Shown piece by piece: positions 29,667 through 39,130 of a DNA stretch of 64,000 bases. Made by a program: the position numbers and the translations under genes. The DNA lies in contig JASMDC010000014.1 in NCBI GenBank assembly GCA_030753015.1, positions 1 to 64,000 of the forward strand. Reading direction: 5' to 3'. Below the pieces are notes generated by a model that ran no database searches, was not told where the DNA came from, and worked only from the letters and a program-made list of their open reading frames with translations. This DNA comes from Candidatus Undinarchaeales archaeon (lineage in GTDB: Archaea > SpSt-1190 > JASMDC01). Each line of letters starts with the position of its first letter. Position 1 is the first letter of the stretch.

Positions 29667-30164
29667 TCAACCGCGCCGTGTCTTGACAAGGGCAACCTGG
29701 AAGCCAATGAATGCCAAGATTAGCACACCGATGAACACTGTCATCGATTCCTGCACGAACTTGAGCTTGAAACCCATATACACGAAGGTCAGCCCCCCGA
29801 TCGCGAAACAGGATCCTGAGACCACCTCGAGCATCCGGCCGAGCTTCTCCTGTTCTCGCATCCCCCTGTAATAGGTCGCGAAGAGGTAGCATACTGCCGC
29901 GAGGAAGAAGAACTGTGACGACCAGTAGTAGGAGGTGACAAGTTGGCCCAGAGTGTCGCGGGCCTTGTCGGCACCCTCGGAGAGCACGATGTACTCTGCC
30001 TTATAGGATACCATATTGACGCGGAATAGGATCGTGACCATGAAGAACCCGACAACGAGGCATACTGAGAAGGTGAGCCGCTCGATCGAGCGAAGCCGGT
30101 CCTCCAAAGCGACCAGCATCTCGAGGATCTTGTCCTGCCGCTCGTCCGACGTCTTCCCAGGCAT
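29667..30164 (-). CDS. Predicted 4-TM membrane protein, unknown family
   Basis: MPGKTSDERQDKILEMLVALEDRL followed by four hydrophobic segments; TATA-like CAATATAAAG about 25 nt upstream of ATG at 30164. Confidence 0.65.
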   Translation of the reverse strand: MPGKTSDERQDKILEMLVALEDRLRSIERLTFSVCLVVGFFMVTILFRVNMVSYKAEYIVLSEGADKARDTLGQLVTSYYWSSQFFFLAAVCYLFATYYRGMREQEKLGRMLEVVSGSCFAIGGLTFVYMGFKLKFVQESMTVFIGVLILAFIGFQVALVKTRRG

Positions 30165-30216
30165 GGCCTTGGCAGGTCCAACAAGCTTTATATTGATTCG
30201 CGGCATGCTCTCGACC

Positions 30217-31047
30217 ATGGGGTATCGGCGTATTCTGTTGGTCGCGGCGACCGTGCTCCTTCTTCTCGCTTCTGCCGCATGCGAGGTCACTGACGTGACG
30301 CTCACCTGTTCGATAGAGGGCGATACTTCTCGATGCGTACTCACGGGAGGGCGGACGCTCGAGCCCCACTTCGGTATCTTGCAGCGTGCACAGGAGCACT
30401 CCTTTGAGGGTGAAGACCTTCGATACACCGTTGATAACATCTTCCCCCTGGAGGGGCACGCGCTCCTGGTCGATATATTCGAACCTACCTGTATCCTGCG
30501 TGACCTTTCGATCACTTATGACCTCGGCTCTTACGAGGTGGTCATCGACAACAGCTCGATACGCTCTCTCCCCCTCCCCCCGGATCTGAGGGTCCTCGAA
30601 GGCAAGGTCGAGCTCAAACGGACCATCCATGACGGTACGCTCACTATCGTGGTCCCCCTTCGGCGACGACAGGGCCGTGTGCTCTCGTCCTTGTTCGATA
30701 TCTTTCTCGCGCTATATGCTGCAGCAATTATCATCATCATACTGGTCTTCTCCAGGTCCATCGAGAAGCAGCGTGAAAAAGAGACAACTCCGCGCACGAC
30801 CCGCGAGGACTTCTCATATCTTCTTGCGATGCTTACCAAGGACGAGGAGATGGTGCTCGATACACTGCTTGGGAGCGAGGGTATGACACAGCGTGAGGTG
30901 AGACGCACGACCGGCTTCTCCGCACCCAAGTTGACCCGCATCCTCGCAGGGCTCGAGGGACGCAGCATCATCCGTCGAGAACCCGTCGGAAGGACCAAGA
31001 AGGTCTACCTATCCGGCGAGGTGAAGTACCAGAAACGAGGGATGTAG
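30217..31047 (+). CDS. Membrane-anchored wHTH transcriptional regulator
   Basis: Signal peptide MGYRRILLVAATVLLLLASAAC, extracytoplasmic domain, TM LYAAAIIIIILVF, C-terminal EEMVLDTLLGSEGMTQREVRRTTGFSAPKLTRILAGLEGRSIIRREPVGRTKKVYL. Confidence 0.75.
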   Translation: MGYRRILLVAATVLLLLASAACEVTDVTLTCSIEGDTSRCVLTGGRTLEPHFGILQRAQEHSFEGEDLRYTVDNIFPLEGHALLVDIFEPTCILRDLSITYDLGSYEVVIDNSSIRSLPLPPDLRVLEGKVELKRTIHDGTLTIVVPLRRRQGRVLSSLFDIFLALYAAAIIIIILVFSRSIEKQREKETTPRTTREDFSYLLAMLTKDEEMVLDTLLGSEGMTQREVRRTTGFSAPKLTRILAGLEGRSIIRREPVGRTKKVYLSGEVKYQKRGM

Positions 31048-31105
31048 TGTAAATTTGGGTTATTGAGCCCGAGGGGTTCTAGCCCTGTGGTGCCTGCTCC
31101 TGTTG

Positions 31106-32134
31106 CTATTGAGGAGCATACCCTTGCTCTGGCGCCTGTTTCCGATCTGGTTCCGACGGCCCTACGCCGTCCGCTTTATTCCCGACCTCTCCGGCCGCGA
31201 CATCGGCGATGAGGTTCTTGAAGCTGTCCTCGGATTTCGTTGCGGTCTTCATTTCCGCCCCTTCATTGAGCCCGGACGTGTACTTGTACTCGCCGCTGTA
31301 CGCGATGCAGTTCTTGCAGCAGTAGTTCGTACCGTCGTTGATGAAGCAAACCGAACACACCTTCGACTTGCACTGTGGGCACTCGAAGAGATCTTCCTTC
31401 TCCTCGTTGCACACAGCACATATATCGGCCTTCTTCCTCTTGATGATCCCCATCTTGTAGAGAACGATGACGATAGCCAGAACGATAACGATAAAACCGA
31501 TCGCGAACTGGGTCTGTGATGGATACCATGGGGGGGTCATCGTTTCGATCATCTCGGACGTGAGCCCGTAGTGAGCCTCCACGCGGATGAGAAGAATAGC
31601 AAGGGCGCTTTCTTCGACGGCGAGCACGACCTGGTTATCTCCGACCTGGAGAGAACAGTCACCTCCAGTGACGTTGAAAACGTGCCAGTCCTCATCAAGG
31701 ACAACACATTCATCGTGGGTGATCATTCCGCAATGCATCTCGATAATGCCCATGTCACAGCAGGACGCGGGATCCGTGTGATCGGTGCAGAATGAGACCT
31801 TTATCGATGTGCTGTCAAGCACGCCCTTTTCCCTGTCCGCTTCGACCGTGGTCCATATCTTGAGCCCGTCCACCTTCACGATCTCGGGAGTGCTCATGGT
31901 CAGGACTATCGGTGCTGAGCCATCCGCAGGGATGAACGCGGCAGCTTCCTTCGAATTGGCACTGCATATAGGTACGGATCCGGGCTGAGAGGGACATCGC
32001 ATCAGGTTATCGATGAGATTATCGACCCCTCTAGCCACGACGTAGTCTGCGGCACCCAGCGCTATCGAGAGAAGTAGTACTGCGACAATTACCCGCACTC
32101 CAGACCTTTCTCTCGATTTCATCAGGTCACTCAC
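31106..32134 (-). CDS. Membrane-anchored protein with cytoplasmic 8-Cys zinc finger (B-box/FYVE-like spacing)
   Basis: N-terminal signal/TM, extracytoplasmic Cys-containing domain, TM FAIGFIVIVLAIVIVLYKM, then CAVCNEEKEDLFECPQCKSKVCSVCFINDGTNYCCKNC. Confidence 0.75.
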   Translation of the reverse strand: MSDLMKSRERSGVRVIVAVLLLSIALGAADYVVARGVDNLIDNLMRCPSQPGSVPICSANSKEAAAFIPADGSAPIVLTMSTPEIVKVDGLKIWTTVEADREKGVLDSTSIKVSFCTDHTDPASCCDMGIIEMHCGMITHDECVVLDEDWHVFNVTGGDCSLQVGDNQVVLAVEESALAILLIRVEAHYGLTSEMIETMTPPWYPSQTQFAIGFIVIVLAIVIVLYKMGIIKRKKADICAVCNEEKEDLFECPQCKSKVCSVCFINDGTNYCCKNCIAYSGEYKYTSGLNEGAEMKTATKSEDSFKNLIADVAAGEVGNKADGVGPSEPDRKQAPEQGYAPQ

Positions 32135-32234
32135 CGCGTGCGCTGCCGCTGCGCTCTGCCAAATCAGAACGCTTTCTGTTTTATAAAACTGAGCCGGGAG
32201 CGGACTATTCTCATTCTATAGGTCAGATCACAGA

Positions 32235-32888
32235 TCAGACATCCCCGGTGCTCATCCTAGGTTCAGGTCCTACCCACGCCACCCGTTCCACCCACGTCAC
32301 CCACATGAGGAAGAGCACGAGTATGAGCCCCTCCCGCCAGAGGAAGGTATGCCATAGGTCGAACCACTCGGTCCCCCACCGGTGCACGATCCATGCAAGA
32401 GAGGAGAGCCGGACGATGTTCACCAGATAGATAACGGGGTATCCGATAGCGATCCCAAGGAGCCTACGGTGCAAGCTGGTCCCGGGAAGGGCGAACACCA
32501 GGGCGGTGAATGCCATGATCGACCGCCATCCAGTGCATGCTTCCACGATCTCGATGTACGTAACCAGGGGTTCTGCGGGGACGTGGAGGAGTATGCCCGC
32601 GGTGCAGGGCCCACACATGGTGATGTTCCCTCCGGCCATGCAGAAGTCCGTGCATCCCTGAACGAGCGTGGTCTCGCCACCGACGACCCGGGCGACGAAC
32701 GCTGTGTGGGAAGCGACCACTCGCTGGAGCGGTAGCAGGCCCACACCCGTGTCCAGTAGAAGGTAGAACGGGAGCGATAACGCGATGAACCGTAGCATGA
32801 AGAAGAGCACAAGGAGAAGCCGTCGGTCCGTATCCGTCGCCGGTTTGCCACCGAGACGCTCGAACGGCCTCACGAGCGGGTTCTCCAT
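32235..32888 (-). CDS. Archaeosortase/exosortase family protein
   Basis: Multi-pass; catalytic-like motifs IVEACTGWRSIMAFTALVFALPG (Cys), YLVNIVRLSSLAWI (Arg), DLWHTFLWREGLILVLF (His); start MENPLVRPFERLGG at 32888. Confidence 0.82.
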   Translation of the reverse strand: MENPLVRPFERLGGKPATDTDRRLLLVLFFMLRFIALSLPFYLLLDTGVGLLPLQRVVASHTAFVARVVGGETTLVQGCTDFCMAGGNITMCGPCTAGILLHVPAEPLVTYIEIVEACTGWRSIMAFTALVFALPGTSLHRRLLGIAIGYPVIYLVNIVRLSSLAWIVHRWGTEWFDLWHTFLWREGLILVLFLMWVTWVERVAWVGPEPRMSTGDV

Positions 32889-32979
32889 TGTTGACAGTGT
32901 GTCGGAGAATACATAAAAGCATGATGGCGCGGGGCCGCCCTCGATAACCTTAATAGGTTTAGGTGGCAGGTGTCGCACC

Positions 32980-34416
32980 ATGGCCTGGGATGGTGCCCTT
33001 GAGCAGGTTTCTGACGTTATATGGGAGATCCCCAGCGACCATGACATGAGGGTGCCGGTCCGTGTGTACGGGAGCAAGAGGATCGTCACCACCATGCGAC
33101 GGGACAAGACCTTTGAGCAGGCGACGAACGTGGCCAAGCTACCAGGGATCATCTCCCGGTCATTCGTCATGCCCGACGGCCATCAGGGTTATGGATTCCC
33201 TATAGGCGGGGTCGCCGCCTTCTCGCTCGAGGACGGCGTGGTCTCGCCCGGCGGCGTGGGATACGACATCAACTGTGGTGTCCGTCTCCTGACAACGCCG
33301 TTGACCGGTGAAGAGATCCGACCTCGAATCAAGGAGCTCCTTCCGACGCTCTTCAGGAACATCCCCTCCGGAGTTGGTAGCAAGGGCCGGTTGCGCGTTG
33401 GCGGACGTCAACTCGAGGAGGTCATGGAGCAGGGTGCACGCTGGGCCGTGGACAACGGTTACGGTACAACGGCCGACCTTGAGCACATGGAGGAGAGCGG
33501 ATGCATCGCGGGCGCTGATCCGAGCAGGATCGATGTACGGGCCCGGAAGCGCGGGGTACCCCAGTTGGGGACGCTGGGTGCCGGTAACCACTTCCTTGAG
33601 GTGCAGGAGGTTGCGGAAGTGTACGACGAGCATGCTGCCAAGGCCTTCGGCGTGGAGGAGGGGCAAGCGATGGTCATGCTCCATTGCGGCTCCCGCGGAT
33701 TCGGCCACCAGGTGTGCAGTGACTATGTGAAGATAATGCTCGCTGCGTCGCGAGCATATGGGATCACGCTCCCCGACAAAGAGCTGGCTTGCGCTCCACT
33801 TGGAAGCCGTGAGGCCGATAACTATCTGGCCGCGATGTTCTGTGCTGTCAACTATGCGTTCTGCAACAGGCAGGTCATGACGCACTGGGTGAGGGAGAGC
33901 TTCAAGCAGGTGCTCGGAGGAGATCCTGATCTGCGCCTTGTGTACGACGTGTGTCACAATATCGCCAAGCTGGAAGAGCACGATGTGGATGGCAAGCGGT
34001 CAATGGTGTGCGTTCACAGGAAGGGTGCGACCCGAGCCTTCGGTCCAGGACGTAGTGAGGTCCCTGCCGACTATCGGGACGTGGGTCAGCCGGTGATCAT
34101 TCCTGGTGACATGGGCACGGAGTCCTATCTCCTCGCAGGCACGGAAAAAGCCATGAGTGAATGCTTCGGTTCCACCTGCCACGGAGCGGGTAGGGTAATG
34201 AGTCGCCACCAGGCAGTTCGCGAGTTCGGAGGGAATGCGCTGAAACAAGAACTGTCCGACAGGGGTATCGCTGTAATGGCCACGAATCCGAAGATCCTTG
34301 CCGAGGAGGCCCCGGGCGCCTACAAGAACGTGTCGGCCGTGGTCGACTCAGTCCAAGTTGCAGGTCTGGCCCGTAAGGTTGCTCGTATGGTACCACTGGC
34401 CGTCGCGAAGGGATAA
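32980..34416 (+). CDS. rtcB: RNA-splicing ligase RtcB
   Basis: MPDGHQGYGFPIGGVAAF, GGVGYDINCGVRLL, HCGSRGFGHQ, VCHNIAKLE, GDMGTESYLLAG. Confidence 0.97.
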   Translation: MAWDGALEQVSDVIWEIPSDHDMRVPVRVYGSKRIVTTMRRDKTFEQATNVAKLPGIISRSFVMPDGHQGYGFPIGGVAAFSLEDGVVSPGGVGYDINCGVRLLTTPLTGEEIRPRIKELLPTLFRNIPSGVGSKGRLRVGGRQLEEVMEQGARWAVDNGYGTTADLEHMEESGCIAGADPSRIDVRARKRGVPQLGTLGAGNHFLEVQEVAEVYDEHAAKAFGVEEGQAMVMLHCGSRGFGHQVCSDYVKIMLAASRAYGITLPDKELACAPLGSREADNYLAAMFCAVNYAFCNRQVMTHWVRESFKQVLGGDPDLRLVYDVCHNIAKLEEHDVDGKRSMVCVHRKGATRAFGPGRSEVPADYRDVGQPVIIPGDMGTESYLLAGTEKAMSECFGSTCHGAGRVMSRHQAVREFGGNALKQELSDRGIAVMATNPKILAEEAPGAYKNVSAVVDSVQVAGLARKVARMVPLAVAKG

Positions 34417-35204
34417 TGGCCATGGCACCCATTACCGGCCTCATCGTGGACATCGACGGTGTTGTCTACCGCGGCAGCACACCGTTGCCTGGCGCCATTG
34501 ACGCGATCAACGCGCTCTCGGAACGGCTCAAGGTCCTTTTCCTTACCAACAACTCGACACGTTCACGGGCCCAGTACCGTGAGAGGCTCTCATCCATGGG
34601 CATTGACATGGAGCGCTGTTCTGTACTCAACTCGTCACGGGCAACAGCACTGCACCTTTCCCGCTCCGGTATACACAGTACCCTAGTCATCGGGGAGAGT
34701 GGTCTTGTGGACGAGCTCGTGCTCGAGGGGATCCAGATCGTTGACCGCAATGCAGAGGCCGTTGTCGTCGGTCTTGACCGATCGTTCTCCTACGAGAAGA
34801 TGGCAGCAGGCCTCAGGGAGGTCCTGGGAGGTGCCACGTTCGTGGCAACGAATCCGGATCCCACAATCCCTGATGAGGAAGGCCTCCTCCCCGGCAACGG
34901 GGCCCAGGTCGCTGCCCTACAGCGTGCGTCCGGCGTGGAGCCGCTGGTTGTGGGAAAACCCGAGCACATCATCATGGACATCGCCCTGGACGAATTGGGT
35001 ACATCTCCCGAGCACATCCTCACGATCGGTGATAGGTTGGACACCGACATACTCGCAGGTATACGTGCAGGCACCAAGACATGTCTGGTGCTCACGGGTG
35101 CCACGGGGAGGGACGATCTGAAAGAGACGGACATCCGCCCCGACCACGTCCTTGAGAGCATCGCTGACCTACCTGCGCTCCTCGACTCCCTCGAACGCCA
35201 GTGA
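34416..35204 (+). CDS. HAD-superfamily hydrolase (NagD-like)
   Basis: IVDIDGVVYRGSTPLPGA, FLTNNSTRSRAQY, GKPEHIIMDIA, TIGDRLDTDILAGIRAG; TAATG overlap with rtcB. Confidence 0.92.
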   Translation: MAMAPITGLIVDIDGVVYRGSTPLPGAIDAINALSERLKVLFLTNNSTRSRAQYRERLSSMGIDMERCSVLNSSRATALHLSRSGIHSTLVIGESGLVDELVLEGIQIVDRNAEAVVVGLDRSFSYEKMAAGLREVLGGATFVATNPDPTIPDEEGLLPGNGAQVAALQRASGVEPLVVGKPEHIIMDIALDELGTSPEHILTIGDRLDTDILAGIRAGTKTCLVLTGATGRDDLKETDIRPDHVLESIADLPALLDSLERQ

Positions 35205-35370
35205 CACGGCGTTAGCGTAAAACCTTTAAGGCTGCGGCGAGATACAAAGTGGTGGTGGCGTCGTGACCTGGCGCGGCGTGCCTCCATGTGAGCCGTTCAT
35301 GTAACTCCCGGCGCACAGAGTGAACCTACGGGCTCCGTGAGACACAAGTCAGGGAAAATGGGGGGTCACG

Positions 35371-37176
35371 ATGGCAAAGGGTTCAACGAAAAAGGAACGG
35401 AACGTAAAGAAGGGTCTTTCTGAGGAGGAGTCACGCTACCGCGGACTGTTCGAGTATTCGCCCATATCCCTATGGGAGGAAGACTTCACGGCCCTTAAGA
35501 GCTTCTTCGATGACCTTCAGAAAAAGGGTGTCAAGGATTTCCGGAAGTACTTCGAGGGCCATCCCGAGGCGGTGGAAAAGTGCGCAGGCATCGTCAATGT
35601 CATCGATGTCAACAAGCGTACTCTCGACCTCTATAAGGCCAAGAGCAAGAAAGAACTGCTCTTGGGGCTCCCGAAGGTATTCGGTGAGGAGTCATTCCCT
35701 GTCTTCAGGGAAGAGATCATCGCGCTCGCTGAGGGAAAGACCACGTTCGAGAGCGAGGCGGTCAACAAGACCCTGAAGGGGGACCGCATCGGCATCCGTC
35801 TGAGCCTTGCCGTGGCACCCGGATATGAAGGAACGCTCTTCAAGGTCTTCGTTTCCATTCTCGATATCACCAAGCGTAAGCGAGCTGAGGCGGCGCTCAA
35901 CAGGAGGCTCAAGGTGGAGGAGACCATCACGGGGGTTTCGTCACGGTTCGTCAACGTGACCGACATGGACACCGCCATCACGGCCACGCTCGCTGACATG
36001 GGGACACTTTCCGGCGCCAGCCGCTCTTATCTGTTCAAGTTACGCGACGAGCAGCGCATGATGGACAACACCCATGAATGGTGCAGCAAGGGAGTAGAGT
36101 CCCAGAAGGAGAATCTGCAAGGTCTCCCTTCGGACATGTTGCCCTGGTGGATGTCAAAGCTCATGAAGCAAGAGCTCATCCACATCACTGACGTCTCGGA
36201 GCTGCCCAAGGAAGCCGCTGCCGAGCGAGAGATCCTCGAGGAGCAGGACATCAAGTCCCTCCTGGTGCTCCCGGTGTTGGTCGGGGGCGAGCTTTCTGGA
36301 TTCCTTGGCTTCGACAACGTCGAGGATATCGGGGAATGGAGCGAAGAGAACGTTACCCTCCTCAGGGTTGGGGCCGAGATCATCGGTAACGCCCTGGAGC
36401 GGCAACGGAGCGAGGAGGCTCTGAGGGAGAGCGAACAGCGCATCCGGCTCCTGTTCGACTGCGCGCCGGTGGGGATCCTCACATCTGACAAGACCGGCAC
36501 CATCCTTGCTGTTAATCCAGCCATCCTCAAGATCCTCGGTTCGCCCTCGGCGGAGGCCACGAAAGCGATCAACCTCCTTACCTTCCCCCCGCTGGTCGAC
36601 GCGGGTGTGTCTGCGGATTTCCGCCAATGCCTGGACACTGGCGAGATCACGGTCTCAGAGCACCCGTATACGACCGCTTGGGGGAAGAAGATCCACCTAC
36701 GGTACCACCTCTCGCCGATCAAGGATGAGGATGGCACCGTCGCCCGTGTGCTCGCCGTCGTCGAGGACTTCACCGCGCTGAAGGAAGCCCAGGACGCGCT
36801 CCGGACGAGCGAGGAGCTCTTCCGAGCGATCTTCGATCGCTCTGCGGTGGGTATCGCCCGCATGCACCTTGATGGTCGGATCTTCGAGACCAATCTTGCG
36901 CTCCAGCGCTTCTTCGGCTATTCTGGTGACGAACTACGTGGTAAGCTCGTGTTCGACCTCTCGCACCCGGAGGACATGCTCAAGGACTACGCCCTCCTCA
37001 AAGAGATGGTCGATGGGAAACGCGACCACTACCAGATCGAGAAGCGGTTCTTCAAGAAGAACGGCTCTGAGGTCAGGGGGAACCTCAACGCATCCATGAT
37101 GCACGATCCCACCGGTAAGCCGGAGTTCATCGTGGCAGTGGTCGAGGACATCACTGAGCGCAAGAACGCGAAATAA
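35371..37176 (+). CDS. PAS/GAF sensor protein (PAS-GAF-PAS-PAS) without a kinase domain
   Basis: SILDITKRKRAEAALN, GAF-like segment, VVEDFTALKEAQDALRTSEELF, VVEDITERKNAK then stop. Confidence 0.8.
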   Translation: MAKGSTKKERNVKKGLSEEESRYRGLFEYSPISLWEEDFTALKSFFDDLQKKGVKDFRKYFEGHPEAVEKCAGIVNVIDVNKRTLDLYKAKSKKELLLGLPKVFGEESFPVFREEIIALAEGKTTFESEAVNKTLKGDRIGIRLSLAVAPGYEGTLFKVFVSILDITKRKRAEAALNRRLKVEETITGVSSRFVNVTDMDTAITATLADMGTLSGASRSYLFKLRDEQRMMDNTHEWCSKGVESQKENLQGLPSDMLPWWMSKLMKQELIHITDVSELPKEAAAEREILEEQDIKSLLVLPVLVGGELSGFLGFDNVEDIGEWSEENVTLLRVGAEIIGNALERQRSEEALRESEQRIRLLFDCAPVGILTSDKTGTILAVNPAILKILGSPSAEATKAINLLTFPPLVDAGVSADFRQCLDTGEITVSEHPYTTAWGKKIHLRYHLSPIKDEDGTVARVLAVVEDFTALKEAQDALRTSEELFRAIFDRSAVGIARMHLDGRIFETNLALQRFFGYSGDELRGKLVFDLSHPEDMLKDYALLKEMVDGKRDHYQIEKRFFKKNGSEVRGNLNASMMHDPTGKPEFIVAVVEDITERKNAK

Positions 37177-37236
37177 AGCGGGGAGTACGAAAGCTCAAGT
37201 CTACATTTATAAACCGGGGATCGGGCAATCGCCGGC

Positions 37237-38961
37237 ATGTCGCAGGCAGGGTATCGTTTCGTTGAGATAGATCCCGAGAAGCTCGACTTCTGGGAGGAGC
37301 GTCTTGACCTAGATCCTGCTTTCACAGAGATGCTATCCCACTACACTGCAGGAAAGGAGAGCTCTGCGCGCTTCACGGTCGCCTACGATACCGCGACCCT
37401 GGATGTCCAGGGTTACGGCCTCTCACTAGAGACCGAAGACAGCTCGGTGAACCTATTCAAGCCCGTGAGCGCGGCCACTTCTGAAGGGACCGTCATCGAA
37501 GAGGACGGAGACCGGCTCGTCGCTTCTCACGAGGAGCGGACCGTCACACCGCTCGCAGCGGTCGACATGGACGGACGCAGTCTGCTCATCTACTCTGACA
37601 TCGATCTCGAGAAGGAACTCGGTGCGTTCCAGTACGAGCGGAAGGAGGCTCACCGTCTCGGGGATATGCTCGTCGGCGAGGACTCGGGATTCCTTACGGA
37701 CATGTACGACTTCTTCGGTGTTTCTGCCGATGCCGAGGCGTTCGGTTTTGAGCCTGCAGAGACGAGCAAGCTATCACAGCTCAAGGAGTACATGGATGTA
37801 ATCGGTGAGGAGCCGGAGTATGCCGCGCTCCAAGTTGGTAAGATCATGCGTCGCATGGGTCAAGGGCTCGTTCAAGGTTCGCTCGTCGGTGTCGCCATGA
37901 GCATGGGTGCCGTATACGGTGTCGTAGGCTTCTTGGCAGCGACCCAACAGCTCGGACGGGACCAGATGGAGGCCGTCGCCGATGGCCTGGTCGGTAAATA
38001 CGTCGATGATGCGGTCAATTCTGAGAACCCTCGTGAATCGCTCAAGTCGCCCTATCTTGTCAAGAGCCTCTTCTGCGCTGCCAGCGGGGCCGCCACCTAT
38101 CTCATGCAACCTCAGTTCCTTGCCGGAATGGCCAATCCCGCTATCCCGCTCGCAGGACTATTCCTCGCCCAGCAGGCGACCGATGCGCTCGAGGACTCGC
38201 TCAACGATAAGATTGGTTTCGCCGTACGTGAGGAGCTGATCAAGAACTCCGAGAAGATGAAGGCCAAGGGCCATGACAAGCACTTCTATCAGCTCAAAGG
38301 GACCGAGGACATGGTCACCAAGTATGCTCGCATCGTCCCCTTCCTCGGTTCTGCTATCGCCACAGGTGCTCTCTTCGCGGCTGGTGGTGCGGTCTCCCCC
38401 CTCGCCTTCACGCTGGCGTCGATAGGCATCCCGATGTGGGCCGGAGGCAACATGGTCTGGTACGCTTACCGTTCCAAACCCGATGTGATGATGGAAGTGG
38501 ACGCCGACGAGTACCTCGTCCTCCAGGACGGATATGCTCTCGACTCGGGCTGGGAAATGAGGTTCGAGCGTCTCGAGGGCGATGAGGCCGTATCCTACAA
38601 TCTTGAGAGCCCAAAGGTCTACCACGGGAAGGACGGGAAGCTCAACATCCCGGTCGACCTGGGTGACGAGGAATGGGGCGTTCAGCTCAAATACGGCGGC
38701 GATGGGACGATGCCCGAGTACACGGAGGAGCGATCATTCATCAACAAGATGCCCGGATTCGTGCAGAAGATGGCGTTCTTCAAGGAGAAGGAGAGCTGGG
38801 ACATAGGGGAGGGCGACCTCCGCATAGGTCGCTACAGCACCGATGCCTACGACATGGTCAAGGTCGATGATCACACCTATGCTTTCGGTACGAAAGCGTA
38901 CATCGACCACCTGGAAGGTTCGCTCGTGAAAGAAGGTCCTGAGGACGCGTACGACATCTAG
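37237..38961 (+). CDS. Large hypothetical protein with hydrophobic central region
   Basis: 574 aa; TATA-like ATTTATAAA about 30 nt upstream; hydrophobic GSLVGVAMSMGAVYGVVGFLAA. Confidence 0.6.
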   Translation: MSQAGYRFVEIDPEKLDFWEERLDLDPAFTEMLSHYTAGKESSARFTVAYDTATLDVQGYGLSLETEDSSVNLFKPVSAATSEGTVIEEDGDRLVASHEERTVTPLAAVDMDGRSLLIYSDIDLEKELGAFQYERKEAHRLGDMLVGEDSGFLTDMYDFFGVSADAEAFGFEPAETSKLSQLKEYMDVIGEEPEYAALQVGKIMRRMGQGLVQGSLVGVAMSMGAVYGVVGFLAATQQLGRDQMEAVADGLVGKYVDDAVNSENPRESLKSPYLVKSLFCAASGAATYLMQPQFLAGMANPAIPLAGLFLAQQATDALEDSLNDKIGFAVREELIKNSEKMKAKGHDKHFYQLKGTEDMVTKYARIVPFLGSAIATGALFAAGGAVSPLAFTLASIGIPMWAGGNMVWYAYRSKPDVMMEVDADEYLVLQDGYALDSGWEMRFERLEGDEAVSYNLESPKVYHGKDGKLNIPVDLGDEEWGVQLKYGGDGTMPEYTEERSFINKMPGFVQKMAFFKEKESWDIGEGDLRIGRYSTDAYDMVKVDDHTYAFGTKAYIDHLEGSLVKEGPEDAYDI

Positions 38962-38995
38962 GTGATCATTCCTCTACCTGATCAAGTAGGTTAGG

Positions 38996-39070
38996 TAGCG
39001 GGGGATGGATTTGAACCATCGATCTTCGGGTTATGAGCCCGACGGGCACTCCAGGCTACCCTACCCCGCT
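38996..39070 (-). tRNA. Initiator tRNA-Met (CAU)
   Basis: Minus-strand cloverleaf AGCGGGG-TA-GGGTAGCCTGGAGTGCCC-GTCGGGCTCATAACCCGA-AGATC-GATGGTTCAAATCCATC-CCCCGCT-A; GGGCTCATAACCC anticodon stem; CCA not encoded. Confidence 0.9.
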
Positions 39071-39130
39071 ATGGGATGAGCAAAAGAGGGCCGATAGTGT
39101 TTAAATAGGTATCGTTGGCGGCGTCCTTGA

